Made by a program: the position numbers and the translations under genes
The notes under the pieces: model-generated
Database searches by the model: none
Seen by the model: the letters and a program-made list of their open reading frames with translations, nothing else
Told to the model about the DNA's origin: nothing
NCBI GenBank assembly: GCA_963969495.1
Contig: OZ018326.1
Location: forward strand, 2,809,444 to 2,873,443
DNA length: 64,000 nt
DNA from: Ceratothoa steindachneri
Lineage: Eukaryota > Arthropoda > Malacostraca > Isopoda > Cymothoidae
Reading direction: 5' to 3'
Part shown: positions 19,906 to 34,252 of the stretch, in pieces
Layout of the letters: each line of letters begins with the position of its first letter
Position numbering within the stretch: position 1 is the first letter of the stretch

Positions 19906-22362
19906 TTCTCCACCGAGCTAGGCCTGGAGGGCATATTCCTTCAATGGAATTGCCGTGGACGCCATGCCAACTGGGAGGAGCTGCGGAGGCTCGTCTCGTC
20001 CCGTTCCCCATTAGTTTTTTTTCTGCAGGAGACCATGCTAGGCGCGTGCCCCCTGCCCCTCCTCCGAAGTTATAAGGATCTTGCGACCCCAGCACCACGA
20101 GATAGCCAAGTTGGTGCCTGCGTGGTTTACACCCGGCATGATGTCTTCGTTCTTTCTTTTAATTTAGATATCTCCTTAGAGGCAGTGGCTGTACAGATTC
20201 ACATGCATAGGAGGTATACTATCATTTCTGCGTACACTCCACAGTCAGCTGAGTTCGACGCTGACGAGGTAATCTGTTTTCTGCACATTGCGCCTTCCGC
20301 AAGTTCCACTCCACTTTGGATGCTCTGCTCCAACTGGAAAATGCCGTCTGCGAGGCCTTCCTTCGTAGACAGCACTACGCCACGGTGTCTTTCGATGTGG
20401 AGAAGGCCTATGATACCACATGGCGATACGGTATCATGGAGACTTTCCACACGATGGGGGCGAGGGGACGCCTCCCAATGTTTAAATGTGAATCTTGGCG
20501 AGATCGTCGATTCCGCGTGCCGGTGAGGGAGGCCTCTCCGGCCGAAGGGAGCAGGAAGAGCGTGTCCCGCAGGGAAGTGTCCTCAGTTTCACACTCTTTG
20601 CCCTGAGCATCAACCACATCACCTCAGTGCTGCCGGAAGATGTTCTCGCTACGCTCTACGTGAACGATCTTTCGATCTCTATTTGCGCGGCCCAGATGCC
20701 AACTCTGGAGCGTCGACTCCAACAGGCATTGAACCGCATCTATCGATAAGCCGAAGCGCATATGTTTCGGTTTTCCTTGGCCAAGAATAAGATGGTGCAC
20801 TTCTGCCGCCAATAACGGCTTCACCCCGACGCAGATTTGTTTCTTAATGGGGTGCGCCTGGATGTGGTTGAGTCGCACCGTTTCCTAGGTCTTGTATTCA
20901 AACGAAGCCTCACCTGGGAGGCTCAAATTCTCAGCCTATGGACATTCTCCGTTCTGTGACGTTAAGCGCTTAAAGCGCTGATAGGGCTACTGCCTTACTT
21001 TTTTATCAATCCTTTGTTTGCTCGAAGCTCGACTACGGATGCGAGTTTTATGCATCCGCAGCCGAGCGTTTATTGTGGAAGGTGGATTCGATCCACCACA
21101 CCAGCCTTCGCCTTGCAACTGGTGCCTTCCGCACTTCCCCCATTGAGAGCCTGTTGGTCGATGCTGGGGAGATGCCACTCGCTCTGCGCCGCGTGCAGTG
21201 CATCACTCGCCTGTACGCGCGAGCCCGAAGGCTCCCTCAGTCGCGAACAGGTCTCACTGCATCCGCAGCTGATCTCAAAGGTGCCTATGCCGCCGAAAGA
21301 CACCAGTCATACGCTAAGCCCTTTGGGTGTAGGGCCAGGAAACTTCTTCGAGATGTAGATATAGCTCTTGGGCCGGTGGCGCCCTGGTTCTACCTAGGAC
21401 GCCACCCTAGAGGGTACCACATTTGGCTATTTGTCGCCACGCCTCTGCTCCCAAAGCTTGTACTGCGCCGGGAGTATTGCGTTCGACCTTTTTGGAGCAC
21501 ACATCGTGTCACGCTGGTACCGTGCCAGTGTATATGGATGGCTCCAAGTCCCAAGAGGGGGTCGGCTTCCACGCCTTATCCCCTCTGTTTGAAGTCAGCG
21601 GGGCTCTACCAGGCGCTGCTTCTGTCCTCACGGCTAAGCTGGTGGCAATACACCACTCGGTACGGGAGATTACGCGACGTGTCCGGTTTGGAGACCGGAT
21701 TGTGATCTATAGCTCTCATAAAGCGCCCTGAGTGCTCTCGGGGCATTGGAATCTCCGCATCCCCTGGTTCGCGATATCCGTGACGCCACGGTTTTGGCGA
21801 GCCGGGCAGATGTCGAGATTATCTTCTGCTGGGTTCCTGGACATGTAGGAATTGCAGGGAATGAGCGCGCCGATGAGGGCACCAAAGAGTCCGCGAAGAC
21901 TCTGCGACCGGACCAGCGTCTCGCTCTTCCTCACACTGACTACATGGCAGGAATACGGGCAGCTCTTCAGACTGCTTGGCAAAGAATATGGGAGACGGTC
22001 GAAGGGAACTTAAAGTTGCGTGCCATTGCGCCGCGACTGTTCCCATGGACCTATCCCCCAATGCCGCAGCGGCTTTAGGTTGCTTTCTGTCGTCTCCAAA
22101 TCGGACACACTCGTGTGACGCATCGCTATCTGATGGAGCGCTCGCCTGCGCCCTATTGCAACGACTGCGTCGTCCCCCAGACTGTTCGGCACATTCTTGT
22201 CGAATGTCCCAGTCTGGGTGATCTTCGCGCACGATACCTTTCCCAGTACCGGGATGGGCTGGGTCGCCACCGCCTGTCCCTTGTACTCGGGACGAGTGGG
22301 TGTACTTTGACTGGTGGACTTATTGTCTTTTGGGGGGTGGCCGGCTTTCTTCCTTTCATTTA
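19906..22362 (+). pseudogene. ORF2 remnant of copy C
   Basis: It carries the endonuclease start (QWNCRGR, LQETM), then after the deletion near 20270 the RT from the HSTLDALLQLE block, FFDVEKAYDTTW, SVLSFTLFALSI and LYVNDLSI. The catalytic box reads YVND instead of YVDD. RNase H (DGSKSQEGVGF near 21540, IIFCWVPGHVGIAGNERAD near 21820) and the terminal CNDC...HILVEC follow in shifting frames. Several frameshifts and stops; not functional. Confidence 0.85.
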
Positions 22363-22535
22363 ATCCGGTTTAATTGTTGTTGTTTTTGTTATTGCTTTGT
22401 TATTGTTATTTCTTTTTATCGTTCCTGTTCATTTTTTTAAAGTAGCCTAGAACTAGGCTGTTTGTTTACGGCAACTTATGCCTTAGTCGGCAGTCGCCAG
22501 ATAGCCCCTTAATTAAAAAAAAAAAAATTCATCAC

Positions 22536-22656
22536 TTTTTATCGTTGTTTTGTTTTCAAATTTTTATTTTAAAGTAGCCTAGAACTAGGCTCTTAGTTTT
22601 GCAGCGAATTATGCCCAATTGGGCAGTCGCCAGATAGCTACTTAAAAAAACAAAAA
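22536..22656 (+). mobile_element. 3'-UTR-only LINE fragment
   Basis: Directly after the poly(A) of copy C lies another family 3' end: AGCCTAGAACTAGGCT, then a hairpin with the perfect inner palindrome GCCCAATTGGGC and CAGTCGCCAGATAGC, then an A-rich tail. It is either a very short 5'-truncated insertion or an older tail into which copy C inserted. Confidence 0.8.
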
Positions 22657-22659
22657 ATA

Positions 22660-23060
22660 AATGTAAAATTACTTATTTCCAAAGGAACTTTGTCTCATTG
22701 ACCAATTTATGTTTGAAAGAGGGAATTCAAATTGTATAATGGCTGATTTTCTTTATTTCAGAGCTCAATTACTTTCCTAAACATGGTTGCCATCGCTCTT
22801 TTGATGTTTATCTTACTATCTAAGATTAATCAATGTATACCGGAACTAGATTTAATAAAGAATACGCATATTCACAGCCATCATCAAACACTTCCAGGAA
22901 ATCATCGTCCCACTCCTGTTTCTTATCAAGCGCTTGATTTAAGGTACGGCAATTAACTATTTTACGCAATATGACAAAAAATAGGGTCAAATTTGATTTA
23001 TTCCAGGACACATTGAGTCTCCCTCATAATAGTTGAAAGTCATACGGTTAGAGTTTACTT
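22660..23060. other. AT-rich DNA, no gene recognised
   Basis: No motif seen. A 61-codon minus-strand open frame (22826-23011) has no recognisable features. Confidence 0.6.
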
Positions 23061-23064
23061 TTTC

Positions 23065-24060
23065 TTTTATAGGCGCCGTTATAGCGCCGATCTGGCGATT
23101 GACGCCAGCGGCATAATTTGCGCTAATTAATTTTCATCCTAATGACTATATTAAAATAAAAAAATCACTGAAATATCAAAAAAACCCAAAATCAAAGCAA
23201 ACAAAAATAAAAAAACAAGAAAAAGAAAGACTTTCCCTTTGGCGTCTGGGGGATGCCCACCACATCCCCTGCGCAGGAGCATGACACCAGCATCATAGAC
23301 TCAAATAAAATGGACGAAGCCAGGCGCCTCGAAAGGCACAGAGTCGCCCAATTGTGTGCAAGAACGCGTCCTTGCTAACAGGGACATGCGGCAGCAAACC
23401 ACTCGTCTTGATACCTGGACATGTAACAGAGCTAGAAGATCATCGAGATTAGGGAACAAATGTCAGAGCGTCCCGCAATTATAACCAATTAAAAGACCTA
23501 AGGCGATATGAAGCCACCGGGGCATTAAGGTGGCAGGTCCACGTAAAATAGTCGCAGAGATAGCATGCAAGTTCCCCTCTACTGTTTCCCAACTTTTTTG
23601 CCAGGAAAGTTCAGGGGGCCAATCTGATTTATCCCATGTAGTCACTGTAAGAATCAGTGAAACTCTTGTCTGGTCGTCTAGTTTTCGCAATCTCTTAGGC
23701 GGTCTCATTAGTGCATCCATTTCCAGTAATCTCAACGTGTATAGAAACTCAGCAAAACATAATTTCGAGATCTGCCGACCTTCTGAAAACCTTATCATCA
23801 CATATACACCAGAAGGAGCTGAAAATCATTTAATTGGACAGCACTCATAGCGATTTGTAAATCGCTAAAGATCACAATCCGGTTTCCAATCCTGTTCTGA
23901 CTTGTTATTTTCTGTAGCGAACTGTACATTACGACCAGCTCGGTCGTGAAGACATACGCACTGCGTGGTACACCCCCACTGACTTTAAAATAAAAAGAGG
24001 GGATACCGCGTGGATGCCGACCCCATCTTGGGACTTGGAGCCATTCCTCTAGAAATCACG
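23065..24060 (-). mobile_element. Divergent relative of the LINE family, 3' fragment
   Basis: On the minus strand, RNase H and C-terminal coding sequence (24060 to about 23460) is followed by a weakly related stretch and a 3' tail at about 23140-23065, with ATTATGCC and CAATCGCCAGAT as in the family's hairpin 2, and a T-rich plus strand where the tail would be. It is much more diverged than the other copies. Confidence 0.7.
23460..24060 (-). pseudogene. Divergent RNase H and ORF2 C-terminus
   Basis: The complement gives GSKSQDGVGIHAVSPLF (about 24045-23995), FTTELVV, NRIVIFSDLQIAMS and SWQKSWETVEGNLHAISATI (about 23620-23560), each aligning with the RNase H to C-terminal segment of copies A and B. 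Spacing is shortened and frames shift. The first catalytic Asp position is just at the edge; the SD of IFSDLQ is kept. The terminal CCHC is not recognisable. Confidence 0.75.
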
Positions 24061-26797
<2,737 letters not shown>

Positions 26798-26870
26798 AAC
26801 TCACAAAGTATCACGTGAGGGTAGCAAATGAATGCAATGTCCCGCAGGAAAAAATGAAAAGGTGTTTGCA

Positions 26871-26910
26871 AGTACTTTCGAACTTTATTAAGTTCCTTAT
26901 CAAGGATAAC
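26871..26910 (-). ncRNA. Hammerhead-like motif, left arm
   Basis: On the minus strand: TTGATAAG, a stem GAACTT-AATA-AAGTTC, then GAAA and AGTACTT. The 6-bp stem II is perfect. Relative to the CUGAUGA core, C3 is U and G8 is A, a paired change that keeps the C3-G8 base pair as U-A. Confidence 0.5.
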
Positions 26911-27147
26911 TACAAGAAATAATATTATATTAGAGGTATATATACGAAAGAAAAGTATGAAAGACCGCCTCAAAAACAAGAAATCACCAATGAGGAAGAC
27001 GGAAGGGGGAAGGTAAAGAAACAAATTAAGAATTACAAGAAGCAGGTAGTATGGTCAAACTAAGACAATGGAAAGGGTAACAGATTCAAAGAAATGGAGA
27101 TAGCCTAACGAGGGAGGTTATAAGACACGATGAGCAGAAGGGGGGGG

Positions 27148-27485
27148 GGGCAGTTTATTTAGTTGAGTGTTCTGGTTGTCTAAGTAAATATTATGGACAA
27201 ACAGGGTAACAAATTTCAGTTGACATAAATCAACATAAATATAATGTCAGAAGAGGGGAAGATAACAAGGTTTTCTTTGTCCATATGTCAGTTAAGGACC
27301 ATCTGATTAACTGGAACTCTGCAAAATTTATTTATCGTTCCAATGACCCTATAAAAAGGAATATCATTGAATGTGCTTTTATAAGCCAATGTGATAATTT
27401 TAACATTTCCCCTGGCTTATATAAAATAAATGCTATAATTAAAAGATTAATACTTAAAGAAATTAGTTCAGTCTTTCATTCTTAG
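27148..27485 (+). pseudogene. Penelope-like element 2, GIY-YIG endonuclease
   Basis: The frame reads GAVYLVECSGCLSKYYGQTG, then a TAA at 27207-27209, then in the same frame QISVDINQHKYNVRRGEDN, FFVHMSVKDHLINWNSAKFI, IIECAFI and PGLYKINAII, ending at 27485. The YLVEC..C...YYGQTG block is the GIY-YIG motif with its CX2C; the HKYNVRR and IE residues correspond to later catalytic positions of the fold. A single stop interrupts an otherwise open domain. The family enzyme makes the DNA nick used for priming. No RT lies upstream. Confidence 0.8.
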
Positions 27486-27785
27486 TTTTTTTATATTCAT
27501 TCTTTAGTTATGTGGCCCCTATTTTATTTTTATTTTTTATTATTATTTTTTATTTGTCACGGCTCTGTTTTGTACATTGGATTTTTCCCCCTTTTGCTCA
27601 TCGTGTCTTATAATCTCCCTCGTTAGGCTATCTCCATTTCTTTGAATCTGTTACCCTTTCCTTCAACTTAGTTTGACCTTACTACCTGCTTCTTGTAATC
27701 CTTAATGTGTTTCTTTACCTTCCTCCTTCCCTCTTCCTCATTGGTGATTTCTTGTTTTTGAGGCGGTCTTTCATATTTTTCTTTC

Positions 27786-27912
<127 letters not shown>

Positions 27913-27920
27913 TTTCTTGT

Positions 27921-27962
27921 AGTTATCCTTGATAAGGACCTCAATAAAGTTCGAAAGTACTT
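27921..27962 (+). ncRNA. Hammerhead-like motif, right arm
   Basis: TTGATAAGGACCTC, AATA, AAGTTC, GAAAG. Same motif as at 26871-26910 in the other orientation, but stem II has lost pairing (GACCTC against AAGTTC), so this copy is more decayed. Confidence 0.45.
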
Positions 27963-28085
27963 GCAAACACCTTTTCATTTTTACCTGCGGGACATTGCAT
28001 TCATATATATATATATATGAAATGTTCCGATAGTATAATGGTAGTCATATTTTCTTAAATATGTGATACATTAAGAGCTGGACTA

Positions 28086-28172
28086 AAATACGAGCATAAT
28101 TATCATTAAGTGCAGAAAATATCAATATACGATAAGGTGTTATAGGCAGTCGTGATATTAATCCATTACCTT
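28086..28172 (+). repeat. About 87-bp direct repeat, left copy
   Basis: GAGCATAATTAT, TTAAGTGCAGAAAATATCAA, GTGATATTAAT and ATTACCTTTTA recur in the same order and orientation at 60942-61030. The two copies lie outside the piggyBac-like terminal repeats. Confidence 0.8.
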
Positions 28173-28341
28173 TTAATATAGCTAACAAATGTAAGGCATA
28201 AACTATAACAGAATTATACATAATATTCATTAACCTGAATCCTCCCAGACAATTTAAATAAAATAATTCTGATTTCACTAAATTTTACACGGTATAATGT
28301 TTGAGTTTGTTTGTATCACTTACCATGTCAAGTATAATGAT

Positions 28342-29223
28342 TTAACTTTAATCGTGCGCGAGACATGACACGTTACCATATAGTCACACTATGAGGATAT
28401 GGATACAAAAATTGAAGAGAGCCGATATTTAGCAGAATCAAACGTTCCTTACAACTAATTTGTATACATGAAAACATCATGAATGTTTCCGTTCCACAAT
28501 TAAATTGATGGCATGAAAATAATTTAAGATTGTGCTACAAATCAATAAAAAATAAGTATATTTATGAAACAAATTGTTTAATTTTCGGTAAAACAAAAAT
28601 ATTCTTTGTTGCATACGTACCATCAATTGCGTTAATTTTTTCTTGATATAGTTCGAAAGTGATCAAATATCCTGACGAAGAATTTGACACCATATTTATC
28701 GCTGAAAACGAGGATTGGTTTGTTGCTAATTGATTGTTTGCAACCATGCTTTCTAAAGTACTCCACCATAGATTCATAATGAGAGACGCTTTGAGATGGC
28801 ATGTAATGTTCCATGAAACGGCATTGCAGAAACGTAATTAGTGGTCGAACCTTAGAAAATATATCTTTATATCTATACCCAGACACTATCAAAGTACCCA
28901 AGAAAACATGTAGCTCGTGTAAACTAAGATTTAAGCTTGGTAGATTATTTTGAGAAGCATGCAGGTTTGATTGGATGAAAATGTAATTGCACACTTCATC
29001 ATCAAAGAATCGATAAAAAATTCCCTAGGAGTAAAATATTATACGAGTATTTTGATAGATTTGACAGAGGAAATATTGGAGAAAGTACTTAGACTTTTGA
29101 CGATATCCAATTGAAGGAATTAACTCCTTTGAATAGGTGAGCTAGTCGTATATCATCTTCAACATCATCGGGGTCATTCGATTCAGGTGAAAGCAGATTA
29201 CCTTTCTTTCAACGAAGTACAGC
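28342..29223 (-). pseudogene. piggyBac-like transposase, downstream part, with left terminus
   Basis: Minus strand, continuing from 60249: ILAPAVLR after the LINE array, then DDVEDDIRLAHLFKG (about 29145-29100), LSLHELHVFLGTLIVSGYRYKDI (about 28930-28865), KVRPLITFLQCRFMEHY, SQSVSHYESMVEYFRKHGCKQSI, YLITFELYQ (about 28655), then a stop. This is the N-terminal half and start of the DDE domain of piggyBac transposases. The first-Asp block (usually SVDESMV) is altered to SVSHYESMV, and the later catalytic part is missing. TTAA at 28342-28345 followed by a weak match to the right terminus marks the left end. Confidence 0.78.
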
Positions 29224-29236
29224 TGGCGCAAGTATC
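29224..29236 (+). repeat. 13-bp target site duplication of the LINE array, left
   Basis: TGGCGCAAGTATC recurs exactly at 60236-60248, immediately after the last poly(A) tail, 31 kb away. Joining the two restores the piggyBac reading GN-ILAPAVLR (an in-frame stop lies at the junction). Confidence 0.96.
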
Positions 29237-31317
29237 CCCCATAAGGGGCGCGGCGATTTGCCATCCTAGGCCGCCATGCTGACGGGATCCAGCGCTCCGT
29301 CCGACCCCAGCTTACCCTCTCTTCCTTCCTTCAGATAGCCCGATTTCGCCCCTACCTCGTCGCTTTTCATACAACCTCTCCCACAACTTTATCTGTTTAG
29401 CCTCTATTTTCACAAGGTAGATGCTGACCTTTTTCTCAAGCCAACCACCACGGATTGGGGCTGAGGGAAGAGGGGACATTGTTCCGTAACCCCTGAGCTC
29501 CGGTTTGAGATGAGTTTTTTTTAACAAACTGCTTCATCCCCACCCATACCTTCCTCACATCCCTTTCCCTCTCCTCTTCACATTCTATCAATTTTACGTC
29601 GTGTCCAAGGTGGAGGCACCATGCCGATGGACTGCCAGGCCACCAGGCGGGAGGGTTGGTCCCAAATGGCGGCGCCTGGCTCTGCCAGGCTTGTAGGCAC
29701 CTCTCGCAGTGTGGACAACTGCGAGAGATGATGAGCTATTGCGTCCCGTAGCACAAATAGGGTCACCATGCCCATGGATGAATCTTTGAAAAACCAAACC
29801 CATTATACTCCCCCTGAAACAACGACGGAGCCGCCTTCGGGCCGCTTCACCGAAAAAATGGAGGTCCCCTCCCCCTGTGCTTGCGCAGGGCACCCTCCAT
29901 ATTTCTCTAACCGGAGAGGAGGCTTACACCTCTCCTTCAACTACGGGTGCAAAAGACTCCCGCTCACCCCCGTCTCGGGAGGTGCTTTCGGGCACCTCCC
30001 TTTCTCCAGCGGCGGTCCCCTCTTCTCCTTCCAAGGGGACTACCAAGAAAGCCAGCAGGCAGTCCTTAGCCAACCACTAAACATCGAAGCGGCTCGGTAT
30101 GGCAAACCCCCTTAGGTGGAAGAGGGAAGCCAGGCCCCATCGGTCGCTTCCCTCAAAAGACCTGCTGGCAAGAATCTTAAACCTTGCCGGGGTCAAGGCC
30201 TGTGCCTCCCCACACAAGACTGGCGACACTTCCAAGGGGACCTGCGATGTCTGGGAAGGGCTGGCCAACTGGAGGCCCCTCTTGTGATAGATATGGTCCT
30301 TAAGGGAAACCAGCCTCATACGGTAGGGACTTCCATGAGGTGGAATCCGGGCTCGGCGCCAAGCACCGAACCCGAATCCGCCCCTCTGCAAGTTCCTCCA
30401 CAAACGGCTGGGGATTCTGAGGCAGTACAAGGAGGGCAAGGATCTCCTCCGGATGATGCCCCTGCGACCACCAGGACCATCTGCATTTCAGACAAGGACC
30501 TGGCTAAGGCCGGTCCATCTGGCCTGGGGGCTTCTGTCGGCGGAGGAGAGAAGCGGGTTCATTCCCCGCCCTCCTCTCCTAAAAAGAAGAAAAAGACAAG
30601 AAAGACCAAGAAGACTCGGGGCTCCTCTCCATCCTCGGGGGATGTGGGAAGGGATAAGTCTGCTGCTACTTTGGCAAGCGACCAAGCAAAGACCGGGACA
30701 TCCAGCCCCCCTGACTCCCCTGGGTACGGAGCTCCTGACTATGACAAAGACGAAAAGTGCACAGCGCAGAGCCTCGATGACATCAGGGCCCCTGATTCAA
30801 AGGTTACCTGGCGTTTTCGAGCCCGTTGGATTAGAACGCTTCCTCGTTATCCGCTTCACTGATGGTACCATGTTGTCCAAGGGCAACATGATCCATCAGA
30901 GGAGAGGATTAGCTAGTGCAATTGGAAGACGGCCAAAGGTGACCCGATCTCGGACAGGAGCCTTCTGGCAAATGCGGTGAATCCCGCCGAGGCGGCCAAG
31001 ATAAGTGCTCTTCGGACACTTCATGGCACCCCTTGTGAGTGTGACGCCGCACTCTACCATGAACTTTGTGAAAGGGGTAGTTTATGCGAGAGAACTCTTT
31101 GACTACTCCATTGAGGACATGACCCTAGAGCTGGCCGACCATGGGGCGGTCAAGGTCGAACGCGTGAGGAGAAAACGGGGAGAGGCCTCGAGACCCACCC
31201 CTCCACTCTTCGTCACGTCCTACTGTGACAAGCTCCCTTAGTCGGTGCGTGCTGGTTGGTACCGCTACCGCGTGAAGGCATTCGTGCTACTGCCGCGGCG
31301 GTGCTATTACTGTCACC
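29237..31317 (+). pseudogene. Array unit U1, 5' UTR and ORF1 first part
   Basis: It starts with CCCCATAAGGGGCGCGG; the ORF1 start is ATG 29768. The ORF1 frame is carried by 30116-30862 and 31005-31241 among others, with the basic tract SPKKKKKTRKTKKTRGSS and the GVVYARELFDYSIEDMTLEL region, but breaks several times, including a stop replacing the Glu of LPESVRAG near 31240. Copy B interrupts it inside the first zinc knuckle, after RRCYYCH. The rest of ORF1 is at 38226-39163. Confidence 0.88.
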
Positions 31318-31795
31318 CGCTCCGTCCGGCCACAGCTTAGCCTCTCTTCCTTCCTTCAGATAGCCCGATTTCTCCCCTACCTCGTCGCTTTTCATACAAC
31401 CTCTCCCACAACTTTCTCTGGTCAGCCTCTAATTTCACAGGGTAGAATGCTGACCTTCTTCTCAAGCCAACCAACCCGGATCGGGGCTGAGGGGGGGAGG
31501 GGACATTGTTCCCTAACCCCTCAGCTCCGGTTCGGGAGGGTTTTTTTTTTAACAACCTGCTTCATCCCCACCCACATCTTCCTCACATCCCTTTTCCTCT
31601 CCTCTTCACAACCTATATTTTTTACGCCGTGTCCAAGGTGGAGCCGCCATGCCGAAGGACTGCCAGGCCACCAGGCGGGAGGGGTGGTCCCGAATGGCGG
31701 CGCCTGGCTCTGCCGGGCTTGGAAGCACCTCTCGCAGTGCGGGCAACTGCGAGAGGTGATGAGCTATTGCGTCCCGTAATCAAAAGAGGGTCACC

Positions 31796-34252
31796 ATGCC
31801 CATGTATGAAAAAAAACAAAAACCCCAACCCCCAACTTCCCCAAAAACATCTACGGAGCCGCCCTCGGGCAGCTCCACCGAGAAAATGGAGGTCCCCCCC
31901 CTTGTGCTTGCGCAAGGGACCCTCCATAATTCTTTAACCGGAGAGGAGGCTTACTCCTCTCCTACGCCTACGGGTGTAGGGGACTCCCCCTCACCCCCTT
32001 CTCTGGAGGTGCTTTCGGGCACCTCCCTATCTCCAGCGGCAGTCCCTCCTTTGCTTTCTAAGGGGACTGCCAAGAAAGCCAGCAGGCAGCCCATTGCCGA
32101 CCGCCCCTCGTGCAAGCGGCTCGGTAGGGCAAACCCCCTTAGGGGGAAGAGGGAAGCCAGGCCCCTTCGGTCGCTTCCCTCAAAAGACCTGCTGGCAAGA
32201 ATTTTGAACCTTGCTGGGGTCAAGGCCTGTGCCTCCCCACACCACCTGACTAGTGACAATACTGCCAAGGGGACCTGCGATGTCCTGGGAGGGGATGGCC
32301 AACTGGAGGCCCCTCCTGTGATAGACATGGTCCTTGAGGAGACCCAGCCCCAGACGGTAGGGCCTTCCATGGGGGGGAAGTAGGGCTCGGCGCCAAGCAC
32401 CGAACCCGAATCCGCCCCTATGCAAGGTCCTCCTCAAATGGCTGAGGGCTGCGAGGCAGTAGAAGGAGGGGAGGGATCTCCTCCGACAGGTGCCCCTACG
32501 ACAACCAGGACCTTCTCCATTTCGGAGAGGGACCTGGCTGAGGCTGGTCCATCTGGCCTGGGGACTTCTGCCGGCGGAGGTGAAAAGCGGGTTCATTCCC
32601 CGCCCTCCTCTCCTAAAAAGAAAAAGACTAAAAAGACTCAAAAGACGAAGAAGACTCGGGGCTCCTCTCCATCCGCGGGGGCTGCGGGGACGGATGGGTC
32701 TGCTGCCACTTTGGTAGGCGACCAAGCCAAGATCGGCACATCCGGCCCCTCTACCCCCTCGTGTGCGGAGCCCCTGACTACGACTAAGACCAAGAATGCA
32801 CAGGGCGGAGCCTCGATGACATCGGGGCCCCTGATCCAGAGGTTACCTGGCGTTTTCGAGCCCGCTGGCTTCAAACGCTTCCTCGTTATTCGCTCCACTG
32901 ATGGCACCATGTTGTCCAAGGGCAACATGATCCATCAGAGGAGAGGATTAGCTAGTGCAATTGGTAGAGAGCCGAAGGTAACCCGTTTCTCGGACGGGAG
33001 CCTTCTGGCGAATGCGGCGAATCCCGCCGAGGCGGCCAAGATAAGTGCTCTTCGGACACTTCATGGCACCCCGGTGAGTGTGACGCCGCACTCTACCATC
33101 AACTTTGTGAAAGGAGTAGTTTATGCGAGGGAACTCGTTGACTACTCCATTGAGGACATCACCCTAGAGCTGGCCGACCATGGGGCGGTCAAGGTCGAAC
33201 GTGTGATGAGAAAACAGGGAGGGGCCTCGAGACCCACCCCTACACTCTTCGTCACGTTCGACTGTGACAAGCTCCCTGAGTCGGTGCGTGCCGGTTGGTA
33301 CCGCTACCGCGTGAAGGCATTCGTGCCACTGCCGCGGCGGTGCTATTACTGCCACCGCTTCGGCCATACGAATCGATCATGTAGACGTGCAAAATCGGGG
33401 TCACCCGAAGTCTGTGTAAATTGCTCCAAGGTCGCACACGATAAGTCCAAATCGTGTGTGGCCAAGTGTGTCAATTGCGGAGAGCCGCACCCTGCTTCTT
33501 CGAAGCAATGTGGTGCATATCTCCTTGAGAAAGAAATCCTGGCCGTTCAGGCCCAGGATCACCTCTCATTCCGCGAGGCAAAGGACTTGGTCCTGGCGCG
33601 CCCGGCTCTGCCTGGGACGTCATATGCCTCAATAGTTAGAAAGGCACCCTCTGCTCCTGGCCCATCCAGGCCAACGAGCACGGTTGTTTCCGCGCCCATT
33701 CGGAGCCCTTCTGTGGGCTCTACCCAACCTGGGCGCTCCCCTGGTAAAGCTGGCGGCAAAAAGGGTTCATACCCTGCCCCGGCTAAAACCAGGGCTCCCC
33801 TCTCTTCCCCCAGCGTGACCGTTTCGCGTAAAGCGAAACGGCCACGCGCCTCCACCGAGTCGTTAGACTCACAGGAGGCAACACCCCTGAAGATGGTCGC
33901 TAGGCCATCTTCCGGGGTTCCTAAAGCTGTTCCCCGAAAGGAGGACAGCAACAAAGGAGCTTCGGCCCCTTTGCCCACGCCCCGAGGTGGAGCGAGTTGC
34001 TCGGAGACGGTGGTTCTTCGAAAAGAGGGCCCCCCGCCTCCGAAGCCGCAACGCCCGCCTAAAGTTTCGAGGCGGAGGGAGGAAAAGACTCGCATGGCGA
34101 GCCCAACCTCCCCCAATAAGTCCTCGAAGGCGACAGCGCCTTCAGCGCTTTGTCCGGCCAACAGCGCCCGGGGTTCTGCCCCCGGGAAGCGTACGGCCAT
34201 TCCCGTGAGGGTCTTCAATTCGAGGAGGGCCCCCGCGTCTCCTCCGAGCTAG
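31796..34252 (+). pseudogene. LINE ORF1 (copy B), one premature stop
   Basis: The ATG at 31796 (ATGCCCATG, preceded by GGTCACC) opens a frame that runs to 34252, about 818 codons, broken only by TAG at 32381-32383. The C run before VLAQGTL is C8, which sets the family's reading frame. Domains are as in copy A: basic tract KKKKTKKTQKTKKTR, the RRM/PRE_C2HC-like middle, and three zinc knuckles (about 33341-33515). Downstream of the stop the frame is open for 610 codons from ATG 32420. The role is RNA binding in the retrotransposition particle (family knowledge). Confidence 0.93.

Larger units (their letters stand above)
19044..22527 (+). mobile_element. Rearranged LINE copy C with inverted 5' end
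   Basis: 19044-19826 is the family's 5' end (5' UTR and start of ORF1) in minus orientation, its 5' terminus facing inward. About 80 bp of unassigned sequence follow, then sense-strand sequence from the ORF1 stop/ORF2 start (about 19906) to a poly(A) ending at 22527. The sense part has a large deletion at about 20270, from the endonuclease to the RT. The geometry is that of twin priming, known for L1. The 3' UTR is of the TTGTT-rich type. No certain target duplication. Confidence 0.8.

Noticed and set aside
28022..28095. tRNA-Asp-like start (CGATAGTATAATGG) beside Penelope-like remnant 2
   Set aside because: It resembles a box A, but there is no convincing box B, anticodon stem or acceptor pairing; at most a decayed tRNA-derived fragment.
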